Source: Desulfobacterales bacterium | GTDB taxonomy: Bacteria; Desulfobacterota; Desulfobacteria; Desulfobacterales; UBA2174_A | Length of the DNA stretch: 54,497 bases | Assembly (NCBI GenBank): GCA_025454075.1 | Contig: JALOPD010000001.1 | Span: 1 to 54,497 of the forward strand | Direction: 5' to 3' | Shown: piece by piece, positions 6,428 through 14,385 of the stretch | Numbering within the stretch: position 1 is the first letter of the stretch | Layout: the number at the start of each line of letters is the position of its first letter | Position numbers and translations under genes: made by a program | The notes under the pieces: generated by a model | Seen by the model: only the letters and a program-made list of their open reading frames with translations | Told to the model about the DNA's origin: nothing | Database searches by the model: none

Positions 6428-8497
6428 ATGCAACCGGCTCTGATTTCCCCTGCGACCGCCTTGCTCCTCGGTGTCCCCGCCAAGATCTTTTACATCCTCA
6501 TCCCCCTCATCGGCATCGGGGTTTTTGCCTACATCATGAAGCGCCGCATCGAGCCGCTGCTGAAGGCCGCGCCGGACCAGCGCTTCAACCGCTATGCCGA
6601 GCGGGTTCGGGCGGTCCTTAAGATCTGGCTCGCCCAGTGGCGGCACCCCCGGTATCTGCTGGCCGGGGTTCTGCACATCATCGTCTTCTTCGGGTTTCTG
6701 ACGCTGGCCGCCCGTTCGACCCAACTGGTGATCCTCGGGTTCATCGACGGGTTCACCCTGCCGGGCTTCGGAGGCGCCTTCGGGCATTTCTACAACGCGG
6801 TCAAGGACTATGCCGGCACGGCGGTCTTCATCTGTGCCGTCATCCTGGCCGTGCGCCGGCTGGCTTTCAAGCCCGCGCGCTACGACGTCCCCGAGCGCTA
6901 CGGCAAGGACCACACGCCCGAGGCGATCCTGGTGCTGGGGCTCATCTGCACGCTGCTCGTCAGCGAAAGCCTGTTCGACGCCAGCCTGGTCGCGGCGCAG
7001 GCCGCCGCGGGGCAACCCACTCACTGGCTGCCCCCGCTGACCCTCGGCTGGTTTTTCCGGCACCTGCTCGGCGGGGTTTCGACGGGGGCGCTGCAGGGCA
7101 TTCATCTCGCTTCCTACACGATCCACGACCTGGCCTTTTTCTTCTTTCTGTGCTTCCTGCCCATGGGCAAGCACTTTCACGTGATCACCTCGATCTTCAA
7201 CGTGTTCTTCATGCGCCTGGACTACGGCAACGTGAAGCCCGTCCGGCACGGCGTGGACGAGAGCAAGCTCGACGAGCTCAAATCCTTCGGCGTCAAGAAG
7301 TTCGAGGACTTCACCTGGAAGCACATGCTGGACTTCTATTCCTGCGCCGACTGCGGCCGCTGCTCGGACCGCTGCCCGGCCAACCGCGTCAAGCGGCCGC
7401 TGTCGCCCCGGTTCATCTCCATCAAGGCGCGGGACTGCTGCTTCAAGCGGTACCCGCTCTGGGGCCGAACGCCGGAGGAGTCCAAGGCCCTGATCGGCGG
7501 CATCTACAGCGAGGACGAGATCTGGTCCTGCACCACCTGCGGGGCCTGCGAGCAGGAATGCCCGCTCGGGATCGAGTATATCGACAAGATGGTCGATCTG
7601 CGCCGCGGCATGGTGGACGAGGGCATGGTGCCCCAGTCGCTGCAGAAACCGCTCAGCGCGCTTGAAAAACGCGGCAACCCCTGGGGCAAGATGGAGAAAA
7701 AGCGCGTCGACTGGGTCGCGGGGGTGGGGGAGGGCTGCCGGGTGAAGCTCTTCGAAAAGGGCGAGGCGGCGGAGACCCTCTACTTCGTCGACAGCATCAC
7801 CTCCTACGACGATCGCATGCAGAAGGTCGCCCAGGCCACGGCCCGCATCCTGTGCGCGGCCGGGGTCGACTTCGGCGTGCTCGGCAAGGACGAGAAGGAC
7901 AGCGGCCACGAGGTGCGGCGCTTCGGCGAGGAGATGCTCTTCCAGAGCCTCAAGGAGCAGAACACCGAGGCCATCCGCGCCGCCGAGGTCAAGCGCATCG
8001 TGACCGCCGACCCGCACGCCTACAACGCCCTCAAGAAGGACTACCGCGGGCTGCCGCCGGTCCAGCACATCAGCGAGGTCGTCGTGGATTCGGTGCGCAG
8101 CGGCCGGCTCAAGCTCGCGCCGGGGGATAACGGGTCCAAAACCTACGTCTATCACGACCCCTGCTACCTCGGTCGCCACAACGCGCTCTACGACACGCCG
8201 CGCCGGGCCATCGACGCCATCCCGGGAATCCGCCGCGCCGAGATGGCCGGCGACTGCCGCGACCGCTCGTTTTGCTGCGGCGGGGGGGGCTTGATGCTGT
8301 TCTACGAGCCCGAGGAGGAACAGCGCATGGGGGTCGTGCGGGTGCAGATGGCCAGGGAGGCCGGCGCGGACGTCGTGGTCACGGCCTGCCCGTTCTGCCT
8401 GGTCAACATCGAGGACGCCATCAAGGTGGCGGGGCTCGAAGGAAAAATGGAAGTCGTCGATCTGTGCGAGTTGATCGACCGGCACATCCAACGGTGA
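6428..8497 (+). CDS. Membrane FeS oxidoreductase (HdrD-like, ETF:quinone oxidoreductase type)
   Basis: 689 residues. The N-terminal ~270 residues form a NarI-like membrane domain with several hydrophobic segments and His residues suited to b-type heme. Two ferredoxin-type 4Fe-4S motifs follow (CADCGRCSDRCPA, CTTCGACEQECPL), then two CCG-type regions. The second CCG region is intact (HDPCYLG, FCCGGGG, TACPFC). The first has lost its cysteines (EKDSGHEVRRFG and TADPHAYN where relatives have Cys). Proteins of this type beside etfBA carry electrons from acyl-CoA dehydrogenases via ETF into the menaquinone pool. AAGGAGAG precedes ATG 6428. First gene of an operon with etfB and etfA. Confidence 0.88.
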   Translation: MQPALISPATALLLGVPAKIFYILIPLIGIGVFAYIMKRRIEPLLKAAPDQRFNRYAERVRAVLKIWLAQWRHPRYLLAGVLHIIVFFGFLTLAARSTQLVILGFIDGFTLPGFGGAFGHFYNAVKDYAGTAVFICAVILAVRRLAFKPARYDVPERYGKDHTPEAILVLGLICTLLVSESLFDASLVAAQAAAGQPTHWLPPLTLGWFFRHLLGGVSTGALQGIHLASYTIHDLAFFFFLCFLPMGKHFHVITSIFNVFFMRLDYGNVKPVRHGVDESKLDELKSFGVKKFEDFTWKHMLDFYSCADCGRCSDRCPANRVKRPLSPRFISIKARDCCFKRYPLWGRTPEESKALIGGIYSEDEIWSCTTCGACEQECPLGIEYIDKMVDLRRGMVDEGMVPQSLQKPLSALEKRGNPWGKMEKKRVDWVAGVGEGCRVKLFEKGEAAETLYFVDSITSYDDRMQKVAQATARILCAAGVDFGVLGKDEKDSGHEVRRFGEEMLFQSLKEQNTEAIRAAEVKRIVTADPHAYNALKKDYRGLPPVQHISEVVVDSVRSGRLKLAPGDNGSKTYVYHDPCYLGRHNALYDTPRRAIDAIPGIRRAEMAGDCRDRSFCCGGGGLMLFYEPEEEQRMGVVRVQMAREAGADVVVTACPFCLVNIEDAIKVAGLEGKMEVVDLCELIDRHIQR

Positions 8498-8533
8498 TGG
8501 TTTCGTAACTAGTCCAACCAAGGGAGGGGCGTG

Positions 8534-9325
8534 ATGGAGATTCTGGTATGCGTCAAGCGAGTCCCCGACTCGGCCGAGAACGAGATCGAGGTCAAGGGCG
8601 ACGGATCGGACATCAAACGCGACGATCTGGTCTACTCGGTGAACGAGTGGGACAACTACGCCGTCGAGGAGGCGATCCAGATCGTCGACCGCGTCGGCGG
8701 CTCGGTGACGGTGGCGACCATCGGCGGCGAGGACTCCGAGGAGGTGGTGCGGCGCGAGATGGCGATGGGCGCCAACAACGGCCTGATGCTGGTGGACCCG
8801 GCCTTCGAGGGCTCCGACGGCAGGGGCATTGCCACGATCCTGAAAGCGGCGGTGCAGAAGGGCAACTACGACCTGGTGCTCTGCGGCGCCCAGGCCGACG
8901 ACGGCGCGGCCCAGGTGGGCGGCATGCTCGCCGCCCTGCTGGACTGGCCCTATGCGTCGCTCGTGAACAAGATCGAGGTCGGGGACGGCAAGACGATCAA
9001 GATCGGCCGCGAGATCGAAGGCGGCAACCAGGAGATCAGCGAGATCGAACGGCCCTGCGTGCTCTCGATCCAGACCGGCATCAACGAGCCGCGCTACGTC
9101 GGCATCCGCGGCATCCGCAAGGTGGCCTCGGTGGAGATCCCCGTCTGGAACGCGGCGGCCCTCGGGGTGGACGCCGCTGCGGTCGGACGGACGGGCGCGC
9201 GCGTGAAGCGCCTGGACTACTTCGTGCCGCCGGCCGGGGCCGGGGCCGAGATGCTGCAGGGCAGCACCGATGAGATGGCCGCCCAGTTGATCGATCTTTT
9301 GAAAGCCAAAGGAGGGCTCAAGTGA
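8534..9325 (+). CDS. etfB: Electron transfer flavoprotein subunit beta
   Basis: About 263 residues of the ETF-beta/FixA family: MEILVCVKRVPD at the start, NEWDNYAVEEAIQ, the conserved DGGAAQVGGMLA-like segment (ADDGAAQVGGMLAALL), GREIEGGNQEISEIERPCVLSIQTGINEPRY, and a C-terminal helix. With EtfA it accepts electrons from acyl-CoA dehydrogenases and passes them to the membrane FeS oxidoreductase encoded just upstream. AGGGAGG at 8521-8527 favours ATG 8534 over GTG 8531. Its stop overlaps the etfA start. Confidence 0.93.
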   Translation: MEILVCVKRVPDSAENEIEVKGDGSDIKRDDLVYSVNEWDNYAVEEAIQIVDRVGGSVTVATIGGEDSEEVVRREMAMGANNGLMLVDPAFEGSDGRGIATILKAAVQKGNYDLVLCGAQADDGAAQVGGMLAALLDWPYASLVNKIEVGDGKTIKIGREIEGGNQEISEIERPCVLSIQTGINEPRYVGIRGIRKVASVEIPVWNAAALGVDAAAVGRTGARVKRLDYFVPPAGAGAEMLQGSTDEMAAQLIDLLKAKGGLK

Positions 9326-10299
9326 TGGCCGCGCAGGTATTCGCCTTCATGCTTCACAAGGACGGCCAAGCGGACGACTCGGCCTTGGAGCTGGTTGCCG
9401 CCGCCAAAAAGATATTTCCCGACGCCTCCCCCGTCGCCGTCGTGACCGGCGCCGGGGCGGGGCTGGAGGCCGTGTGCCGGGAGGCCGCCGCTTCCTACCA
9501 GGAGGTCTGGAAGTTCGCGAACGATGCGCTGGCGTATCCCAACGCCGAGGTCATCCGGCCCCTGCTGCACAAGGTGCTGCCCAAGGGGTGCGTGCTGCTG
9601 CTGCCGCATACCACCTTCGGGATGGACCTGGGGCCGGGTCTGGCGATCAAGATGGACGCGGCCTTCGTGCCGGACGTGGTGGCGTTTGACGGCCTGGACG
9701 GCACCACCCTCAAGGCGGTGCGCCAGGAGTTCAACGGCCAGGCCAGCACGCATGTGGCCTGCGACATCTCCAAGGGAGCGGTGCTCAGCCTGCGCTCCGG
9801 TTGTTTTGCGCCGGAGGAGTCCAGGTCCGCGGCCGGTCAGGTGGTGGACAAGTCCGCCGAGGCCGGGGGGCTCTCCGCCCGCCGGCGTTTCGTAGAAGTG
9901 GTCCAGGCCGAGATCGGCGACGTCGACATCACCAAGGAAGACGTCCTGGTGTCGGTCGGACGCGGCTTCGGCGACAAGGAGAACCTGCCGATCGCCGAGG
10001 ACCTCGCCAAGTCGATGGGCGCGGTGGTCTCCTGCTCGCGGCCGGTCGTGGACGCCAAGTGGCTGGACAAGGGGCGGCAGGTCGGGACCTCGGGCAAGAC
10101 CGTGAAGCCCAAGGTCTACCTGGCGCTCGGCATCAGCGGGTCCTTCCAGCACATGGGCGGCCTCAAGGGCAACCCCTTCATCGTCGCCGTGAACAAGAAC
10201 CCCAAGGCGCCCATCTTCCAGGTGGCCAACGTGGGGGTGGTGGCCGACGTGCTGGAGTTCGTGCCCGAACTGACGGAGAAAATCAAGGAAGCCAAATAA
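9325..10299 (+). CDS. etfA: Electron transfer flavoprotein subunit alpha
   Basis: About 324 residues. The C-terminal FAD-binding domain is clear (SVGRGFGDKENLP, SRPVVDAKWLDKGRQVGTSGKTVKPKVYLALGISG split by position around residues 215-270, QHMGGLKG, NKNPKAPIFQVANVG). The N-terminal domain is the usual ETF-alpha fold that packs on EtfB. ATG 9325 overlaps the etfB stop by one base and has AGGAGG at 9310-9315; GTG 9322 is an alternative. Forms the ETF heterodimer with EtfB, feeding electrons from acyl-CoA oxidation to the quinone-linked oxidoreductase. Confidence 0.93.
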   Translation: MAAQVFAFMLHKDGQADDSALELVAAAKKIFPDASPVAVVTGAGAGLEAVCREAAASYQEVWKFANDALAYPNAEVIRPLLHKVLPKGCVLLLPHTTFGMDLGPGLAIKMDAAFVPDVVAFDGLDGTTLKAVRQEFNGQASTHVACDISKGAVLSLRSGCFAPEESRSAAGQVVDKSAEAGGLSARRRFVEVVQAEIGDVDITKEDVLVSVGRGFGDKENLPIAEDLAKSMGAVVSCSRPVVDAKWLDKGRQVGTSGKTVKPKVYLALGISGSFQHMGGLKGNPFIVAVNKNPKAPIFQVANVGVVADVLEFVPELTEKIKEAK

Positions 10300-10399
10300 A
10301 AAATGGGTTCAAGGGGACAAGAACGAAAGGGGGCGATCGAAACGCGGACCGTGTCCGATGCCCCCGCGTCCGATCCGCTGCGCCCTTGAACCCATTTTT
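10299..10399. repeat. 17-bp perfect inverted repeat between etfA and ridA
   Basis: The arm at 10299-10315 (AAAAATGGGTTCAAGGG) is exactly complementary to 10383-10399 (CCCTTGAACCCATTTTT), separated by 67 nt. The right arm ends in five T, so the transcript could form a long stem with a terminal U-run, but the loop is much larger than in a normal terminator. It lies immediately before the ridA ribosome-binding site. Confidence 0.7.
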
Positions 10400-10414
10400 G
10401 AACGAGGAGGTCGC

Positions 10415-10792
10415 GTGAAGAAAAAAATCTCGACGGATAAGGCGCCTCAGGCCATCGGGCCCTATTCCCAGGCGATCCAGCTGGGCAGCCTTCTGTTCGT
10501 TTCGGGGCAGATACCGATTGATCCCAAGACCGCCAACCTGGTGCCGGGCGACATCGAGGCCCAGACGAGGCAGGTGATGGAGAACCTCAAGGCCATCGTT
10601 ACGGCCGCCGGCATGACGCTGGCCGATGCGCTCAAGGCCACCTGCTTTCTCAAGAACATGGGCGATTTCGCGAAGTTCAACGGCATTTACGCCGGTTATT
10701 TCGGCGACACCCCCCCGGCGAGGGAAACGGTGGAAGTGGCGCGGCTGCCGCGGGACGTGCTGGTGGAGGTGTCGCTGATCTGCGGGACATAG
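10415..10792 (+). CDS. ridA: RidA family reactive intermediate/imine deaminase
   Basis: 126 residues of the RidA/YjgF/UK114 family, trimeric cytosolic enzymes that hydrolyse reactive enamine/imine intermediates. Conserved elements: KAPQAIGPYSQAI, LFVSGQIPIDP, ATCFLKNMGDFAKFN and PARETVEVARLPRDVLVEV, including the catalytic-site arginine in PARETVEV. A GTG start at 10415 is chosen because GAGGAGG (10404-10410) lies 4-5 nt upstream and the family starts at this point. It follows the etf genes but is separated from them by the long inverted repeat. Confidence 0.92.
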   Translation: MKKKISTDKAPQAIGPYSQAIQLGSLLFVSGQIPIDPKTANLVPGDIEAQTRQVMENLKAIVTAAGMTLADALKATCFLKNMGDFAKFNGIYAGYFGDTPPARETVEVARLPRDVLVEVSLICGT

Positions 10793-10880
10793 GTCGCCTT
10801 GTCATTCCGCCCTTTTGAGGGTAACATGATGTGAGCGTCAACCGACCTCAGCGGGCCTCATCGGCGGACTTGGAGCTTGA

Positions 10881-11792
10881 ATGCGGATTGTCACGCGACC
10901 GGACTTCGACGGGGTCGTCTGCGCCGTCCTGATCTCGGATGCCCTGGAGATCCGGCAGCCGGTCCACTGGGTTGAGCCGAACGAGTTCAACAAGGGCACG
11001 GCCGGCATCCAGCCCGGCGACATCATCGCCAATCTCCCCTACGATCCGCGCTGCGACACCTGGTTCGACCACCACTCCACGAACACGCCGCGCGGGCCCT
11101 ACAAAGGCTTATTTCGCAACACCCCTTCCGCCGCCCGCAATGTCTTCGACTATTTCCACGGGCGCTTCCGACGCGACTACGACGAGCTGGTGTACTGGGC
11201 GGATCGCATCGACTCGGCCGATTTCACCCAGGACGAGGTTCGGCGCCCCGAAAAGTACGACTACGTGCTGCTGTCCATGACGGTGTCGGGGGAACACGGC
11301 AAGGAAGAAGGCTATTGGAACAAGCTGGTGCGTCTGCTGCGGGAAGCGGACGTCAAGCAGGTCATGGCCGAGCCGGACGTCGCGGCACGCTGCCGGCAAG
11401 TCATCAAGGAAAACAGCGCGTACGCCGACTGGCTCAGGAAATACACGCGGGTCGAGGGGCAGGTGGCCATCACGGACTTCCGCACCCTGGGAAGACCGCC
11501 TTCCGGGAACCGGTTCCTCTCCTACTGCCTTTTCCCTGAGACCGTCGTCAGCGTCCGCATCCGTTTCGAAGACCGCAAGCAGCAGACCGTTGTGGTCAAC
11601 ATCGGCCACAGCATCTTCAACCCCCGCTGCAACGTCCACGTCGGCAGGCTGCTGGCCGGGTTCGAAGGCGGCGGCCACCGCGGCGCCGCCTCCACCCGGT
11701 TCCCGGCGGCCAAGGCCGACAGCTATCTCCCTCGGATCATAAGCGCACTGGTGAAGAATCAACCGAACCAGGACCAGGGTCCGCCCGGCTGA
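10881..11792 (+). CDS. DHH superfamily phosphoesterase (exopolyphosphatase-like)
   Basis: 303 residues. The N-terminal DHH domain has TRPDFDGVVCAVLI and the signature DHH in TWFDHHST; the C-terminal DHHA1 domain ends with the substrate-binding GGGHRGAASTRF. These enzymes hydrolyse phosphodiester or phosphoanhydride substrates (nanoRNA, cyclic dinucleotides, polyphosphate) with Mn/Mg. Which substrate applies cannot be read from the sequence. No obvious operon partner: ridA ends 88 bp upstream and a gene-free stretch follows. Confidence 0.88.
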   Translation: MRIVTRPDFDGVVCAVLISDALEIRQPVHWVEPNEFNKGTAGIQPGDIIANLPYDPRCDTWFDHHSTNTPRGPYKGLFRNTPSAARNVFDYFHGRFRRDYDELVYWADRIDSADFTQDEVRRPEKYDYVLLSMTVSGEHGKEEGYWNKLVRLLREADVKQVMAEPDVAARCRQVIKENSAYADWLRKYTRVEGQVAITDFRTLGRPPSGNRFLSYCLFPETVVSVRIRFEDRKQQTVVVNIGHSIFNPRCNVHVGRLLAGFEGGGHRGAASTRFPAAKADSYLPRIISALVKNQPNQDQGPPG

Positions 11793-12303
11793 ACGCGTCC
11801 AGTGCGGACGCTCTAAGGCAGGCCATGCAACCGATGTCGTCCCGGAAGATCGGTCCGGCCCAGCGGCGGCAATTCGATCGACCTTTCCGCCTCACCCCGG
11901 CATCCAACCAACCGCCGGAAGGATTTTATGAGCCGCTTAGAAAAGCGGCCTATATATGCCACCATGTAGCATTTATACGTATTCAAAAAAACCCTCTTGC
12001 TATTCAAGATCAGCAAAAATATAATTCCACCCAACGTCTGTCTTCCCCCCGGATCCCAAGGCACCCCTCCTCTTGAATAGCGATCCGGGCCCTCTCCTCC
12101 TCTTGGCCTCTCATTTTAGATTCACTTCCATCGGTTGGGCTATTATCATTTACCAACAAGGAGGTGCAAGAATGGGGGCTATGCAGCCGAAAGATCATCG
12201 GTTGAGTTCTCCGAGGAAGTAATCGTCTATTCTAACTCCGGCAATTAAATAGCCGAGGTTTGACAGACAGCCTATCCGCGACACCAGAAAGGAGGATATG
12301 GTT
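11793..12303. other. Gene-poor stretch before the MBL gene
   Basis: About 510 bases without a convincing gene. It holds a GCGTCC/GGACGC hairpin just after the DHH stop (11795-11811), a GCCGCTT/AAGCGGC hairpin (11932-11949), an abrupt shift to AT-rich sequence from about 11940, and a 16-codon open frame with a strong ribosome-binding site (12172-12222). Confidence 0.6.
12172..12222 (+). CDS. Possible 16-codon leader peptide
   Basis: ATG 12172 follows a full AAGGAGGT (12158-12165) at ideal spacing and encodes a 16-residue basic peptide beginning MGAMQPKDHRL before TAA. The MBL gene starts 81 bp later. The ribosome-binding site is better than that of many real genes nearby, but so short a frame can arise by chance. 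No known family. Confidence 0.25.
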   Translation: MGAMQPKDHRLSSPRK

Positions 12304-13197
12304 ATGACCTCCACCCTCACCCGCAGAAAATTCATTGGGATGGGGCTATCGCTTGGTTTCGGGTTATCTACCGGGAGCTGCCTCAGCCTACATGATTATT
12401 CGGCTTCACAGAAGGCAACCGTAGCTGTTATTGCCGATGCCTACGCCACGTATCCTTCCAAAAGCGACCCCGGGTTCTGCCTCTATGTGGAAGCGGTTAG
12501 AAATGGGCAGCCAAGCGGCCTTCTTTTTGATTGTGGGATCGATGGTTCCCAACTTCTGCAGACCCTCCACAGGTGCGGGATAAGCCCAGCTGCCATTAAC
12601 GCTGTCGTGTTAAGTCATGGGTACGCTGACCATGCGAAGGGAAGTCTGTCTATTTTAGAATTTTTGAATCGGTTTGAAGCTAAAATTCCGGTCTATGTGT
12701 CAACGGGAGTCTTCGGCGATCAAGACCTTCTGGGGCGTTTGGCTCAATACCGGGTCAAGCGCATCGCGCAAAAAACCGAGGTCGTGCCGGGCATCTTTGC
12801 AACCGGGCCGCTTCCCGGTACAGATTCCGGGTGGGCCGGATACGATGACGATGTCGATGAACAGGCAATCTTTTTGCATTTGAACCGCAAGGGGTTGATC
12901 GTTATCTCGGCTTGTTCTCATCGTGGTCTTGAAAGCGCCATTGATACTGCCATCCGTCAATCCGGGATCAAGCAGGTTCACGCGGTCATCGGCGGCACCC
13001 ATCATGAAAGAGCCCCCGCACGTATCGTAAACGAAACGATCGCCCACCTTCGATCGGTTGGGCTGAAACGGGTCGTGCCCATGCACTGTGCCAGCATGGA
13101 ATCCATCGCTTCCGTTCGAAGTGCGCTTCCTGACAAATTCCCGTCTTACCAGAGAGAGGGACGCTACCAAGTCGACAGTCGAATGGTTTTTGCCTGA
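12304..13197 (+). CDS. Tat-exported metallo-beta-lactamase-fold hydrolase
   Basis: About 297 residues. An N-terminal twin-arginine signal (TRRKFIGMGLSLGFGL) followed by STGSC suggests export, possibly as a lipoprotein. The rest resembles the MBL branch annotated as dihydropterin-type (MJ0296-like) hydrolases: LSHGYADHAKG in place of the usual SHGHxDH, SACSHRGLES, IGGTHHERAP and VPMHC. The second His of the HxHxDH zinc motif is replaced by Tyr, so one metal ligand may be altered. ATG 12304 is preferred over 12298 because AGAAAGGAGG (12286-12295) would be too close to the latter. It opens the low-GC block that continues through the SBP/kinase genes. Confidence 0.8.
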   Translation: MTSTLTRRKFIGMGLSLGFGLSTGSCLSLHDYSASQKATVAVIADAYATYPSKSDPGFCLYVEAVRNGQPSGLLFDCGIDGSQLLQTLHRCGISPAAINAVVLSHGYADHAKGSLSILEFLNRFEAKIPVYVSTGVFGDQDLLGRLAQYRVKRIAQKTEVVPGIFATGPLPGTDSGWAGYDDDVDEQAIFLHLNRKGLIVISACSHRGLESAIDTAIRQSGIKQVHAVIGGTHHERAPARIVNETIAHLRSVGLKRVVPMHCASMESIASVRSALPDKFPSYQREGRYQVDSRMVFA

Positions 13198-13346
13198 GGT
13201 TTCATTCGCCTAAGTTAAAGGGTGGCATCTTGTGCGTGGTTCATGCATGGTTGTTGGGGGGTAGTATCGCCATGCGGCATGCGGAGCGGCATGTCTCTGA
13301 AAACGGCACTGAAGCGCTGTGCAGGGAGTGAACGTCGGAGATCGCC

Positions 13347-14366
13347 ATGAAGCACAGAGAAATCGCCTTGAGCATCCTTCTCGCCTTCGCCATCCTTGCG
13401 GAGCAGCCCGCCACCAATGCGCAACAGACGGGGAAGGTCTATCGTATCGGGTATCTCGGAATAACGACGAGCGGTTTTGAAACCGACCCCCGCCACTGCC
13501 CAATCGAGGGCAGTCCTAACTGGCAGGCATTCATAGGGGGGGTGCGGGATCGTGGGTATATCCCGGGCCAGAACCTGGCCTTCGATTGCCGGTGGACGGA
13601 AGATCAAGACGATCGAGCCGCACCGCTTGCGGCGGAGCTCGTAAGCCTCAAGCCCGACCTCCTGGTTGTCAATGGTACTTACCTGGTCCGGGCGGCCAAG
13701 CGGGCCACCAGCACGATCCCTATCATCATGTACGGGGTCATTGACCCCGTCGGGCGCGGGCTGGTCTCCAGTCTGGCCCACCCAGGAGGGAACGTAACAG
13801 GGTTGTCGGACTCGCTCGCTGAGATGGAGGGAAAACGTCTCCAGTTTCTTAAGGAGATCGCACCTAACGTCTCCCGCGTGGCCGTTTTCAATCGTTCGAA
13901 TCGATCTGAAATTTGGAGGCGGTACTTGGACGCTTCGGCGCAGGCGCTCGGCCTAACGCTGCAAGATTATTACGTCAAAGGCCCCGAGGAGTTCGTAAAT
14001 GCATTTGCCGCGATGACCAGGGCGGGGGAAGAAGCGCTTTATGTGGTTCCGACGGGCCTCTGGGAAATGGGTGACAGCCCGCAACGGATGGTCGAGTTCG
14101 CCGCACAGAGCCGGCTGCCCGCCACTTACCAAAATAGACGGTTTGTCGAAGCCGGGGGCCTCATGTCGTATTGCGTGGACGAGCCTGCCATCCGACGGCG
14201 CATCGGCATTTACGTTGACAAGATCCTGAACGGGGCCAATCCGGGCGATCTCCCGGTAGAGCAGCCGAACTCGTTCAAGCTGATCATCAATCTCAAAACC
14301 GCCACCGCCCTCGGGCTGACCATTCCCCATACGCTCCTCATCCTGGCGGACGAGGTGATACAGTGA
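13347..14366 (+). CDS. PF04392-type ABC substrate-binding protein (orphan), copy 1
   Basis: 339 residues. Signal peptide at the N-terminus (hydrophobic to about residue 25, ending NAQQ), then a two-lobe TrpX-like periplasmic binding fold: YRIGYLGI, RDRGYIPGQNLAFDCRWTE, AAELVSLKPDLLVVNGT, TIPIIMYGVIDPVGRGLV, LAHPGGNVTGLSD, and C-terminal FVEAGGLMSYCVDE plus INLKTATALGLTIPHTLL. The ligand is unknown. There is no permease or ATPase nearby; instead the next gene, 17-20 bp downstream, is a histidine kinase, so a role as a periplasmic sensor partner is plausible. Clearly paralogous to the protein at 18388-19410. Confidence 0.88.
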   Translation: MKHREIALSILLAFAILAEQPATNAQQTGKVYRIGYLGITTSGFETDPRHCPIEGSPNWQAFIGGVRDRGYIPGQNLAFDCRWTEDQDDRAAPLAAELVSLKPDLLVVNGTYLVRAAKRATSTIPIIMYGVIDPVGRGLVSSLAHPGGNVTGLSDSLAEMEGKRLQFLKEIAPNVSRVAVFNRSNRSEIWRRYLDASAQALGLTLQDYYVKGPEEFVNAFAAMTRAGEEALYVVPTGLWEMGDSPQRMVEFAAQSRLPATYQNRRFVEAGGLMSYCVDEPAIRRRIGIYVDKILNGANPGDLPVEQPNSFKLIINLKTATALGLTIPHTLLILADEVIQ

Positions 14367-14385
14367 TCGTTAGGAGCGCAGCGTG

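Noticed and set aside
6401..8521. Very long minus-strand open frame opposite the FeS oxidoreductase
   Set aside because: It is a shadow frame of a clearly conserved plus-strand protein in GC-rich DNA; its amino-acid composition is biased and no motif is present.
11825..12076. An 83-codon frame after the DHH gene
   Set aside because: It lacks a ribosome-binding site, crosses the composition boundary and shows no family resemblance.
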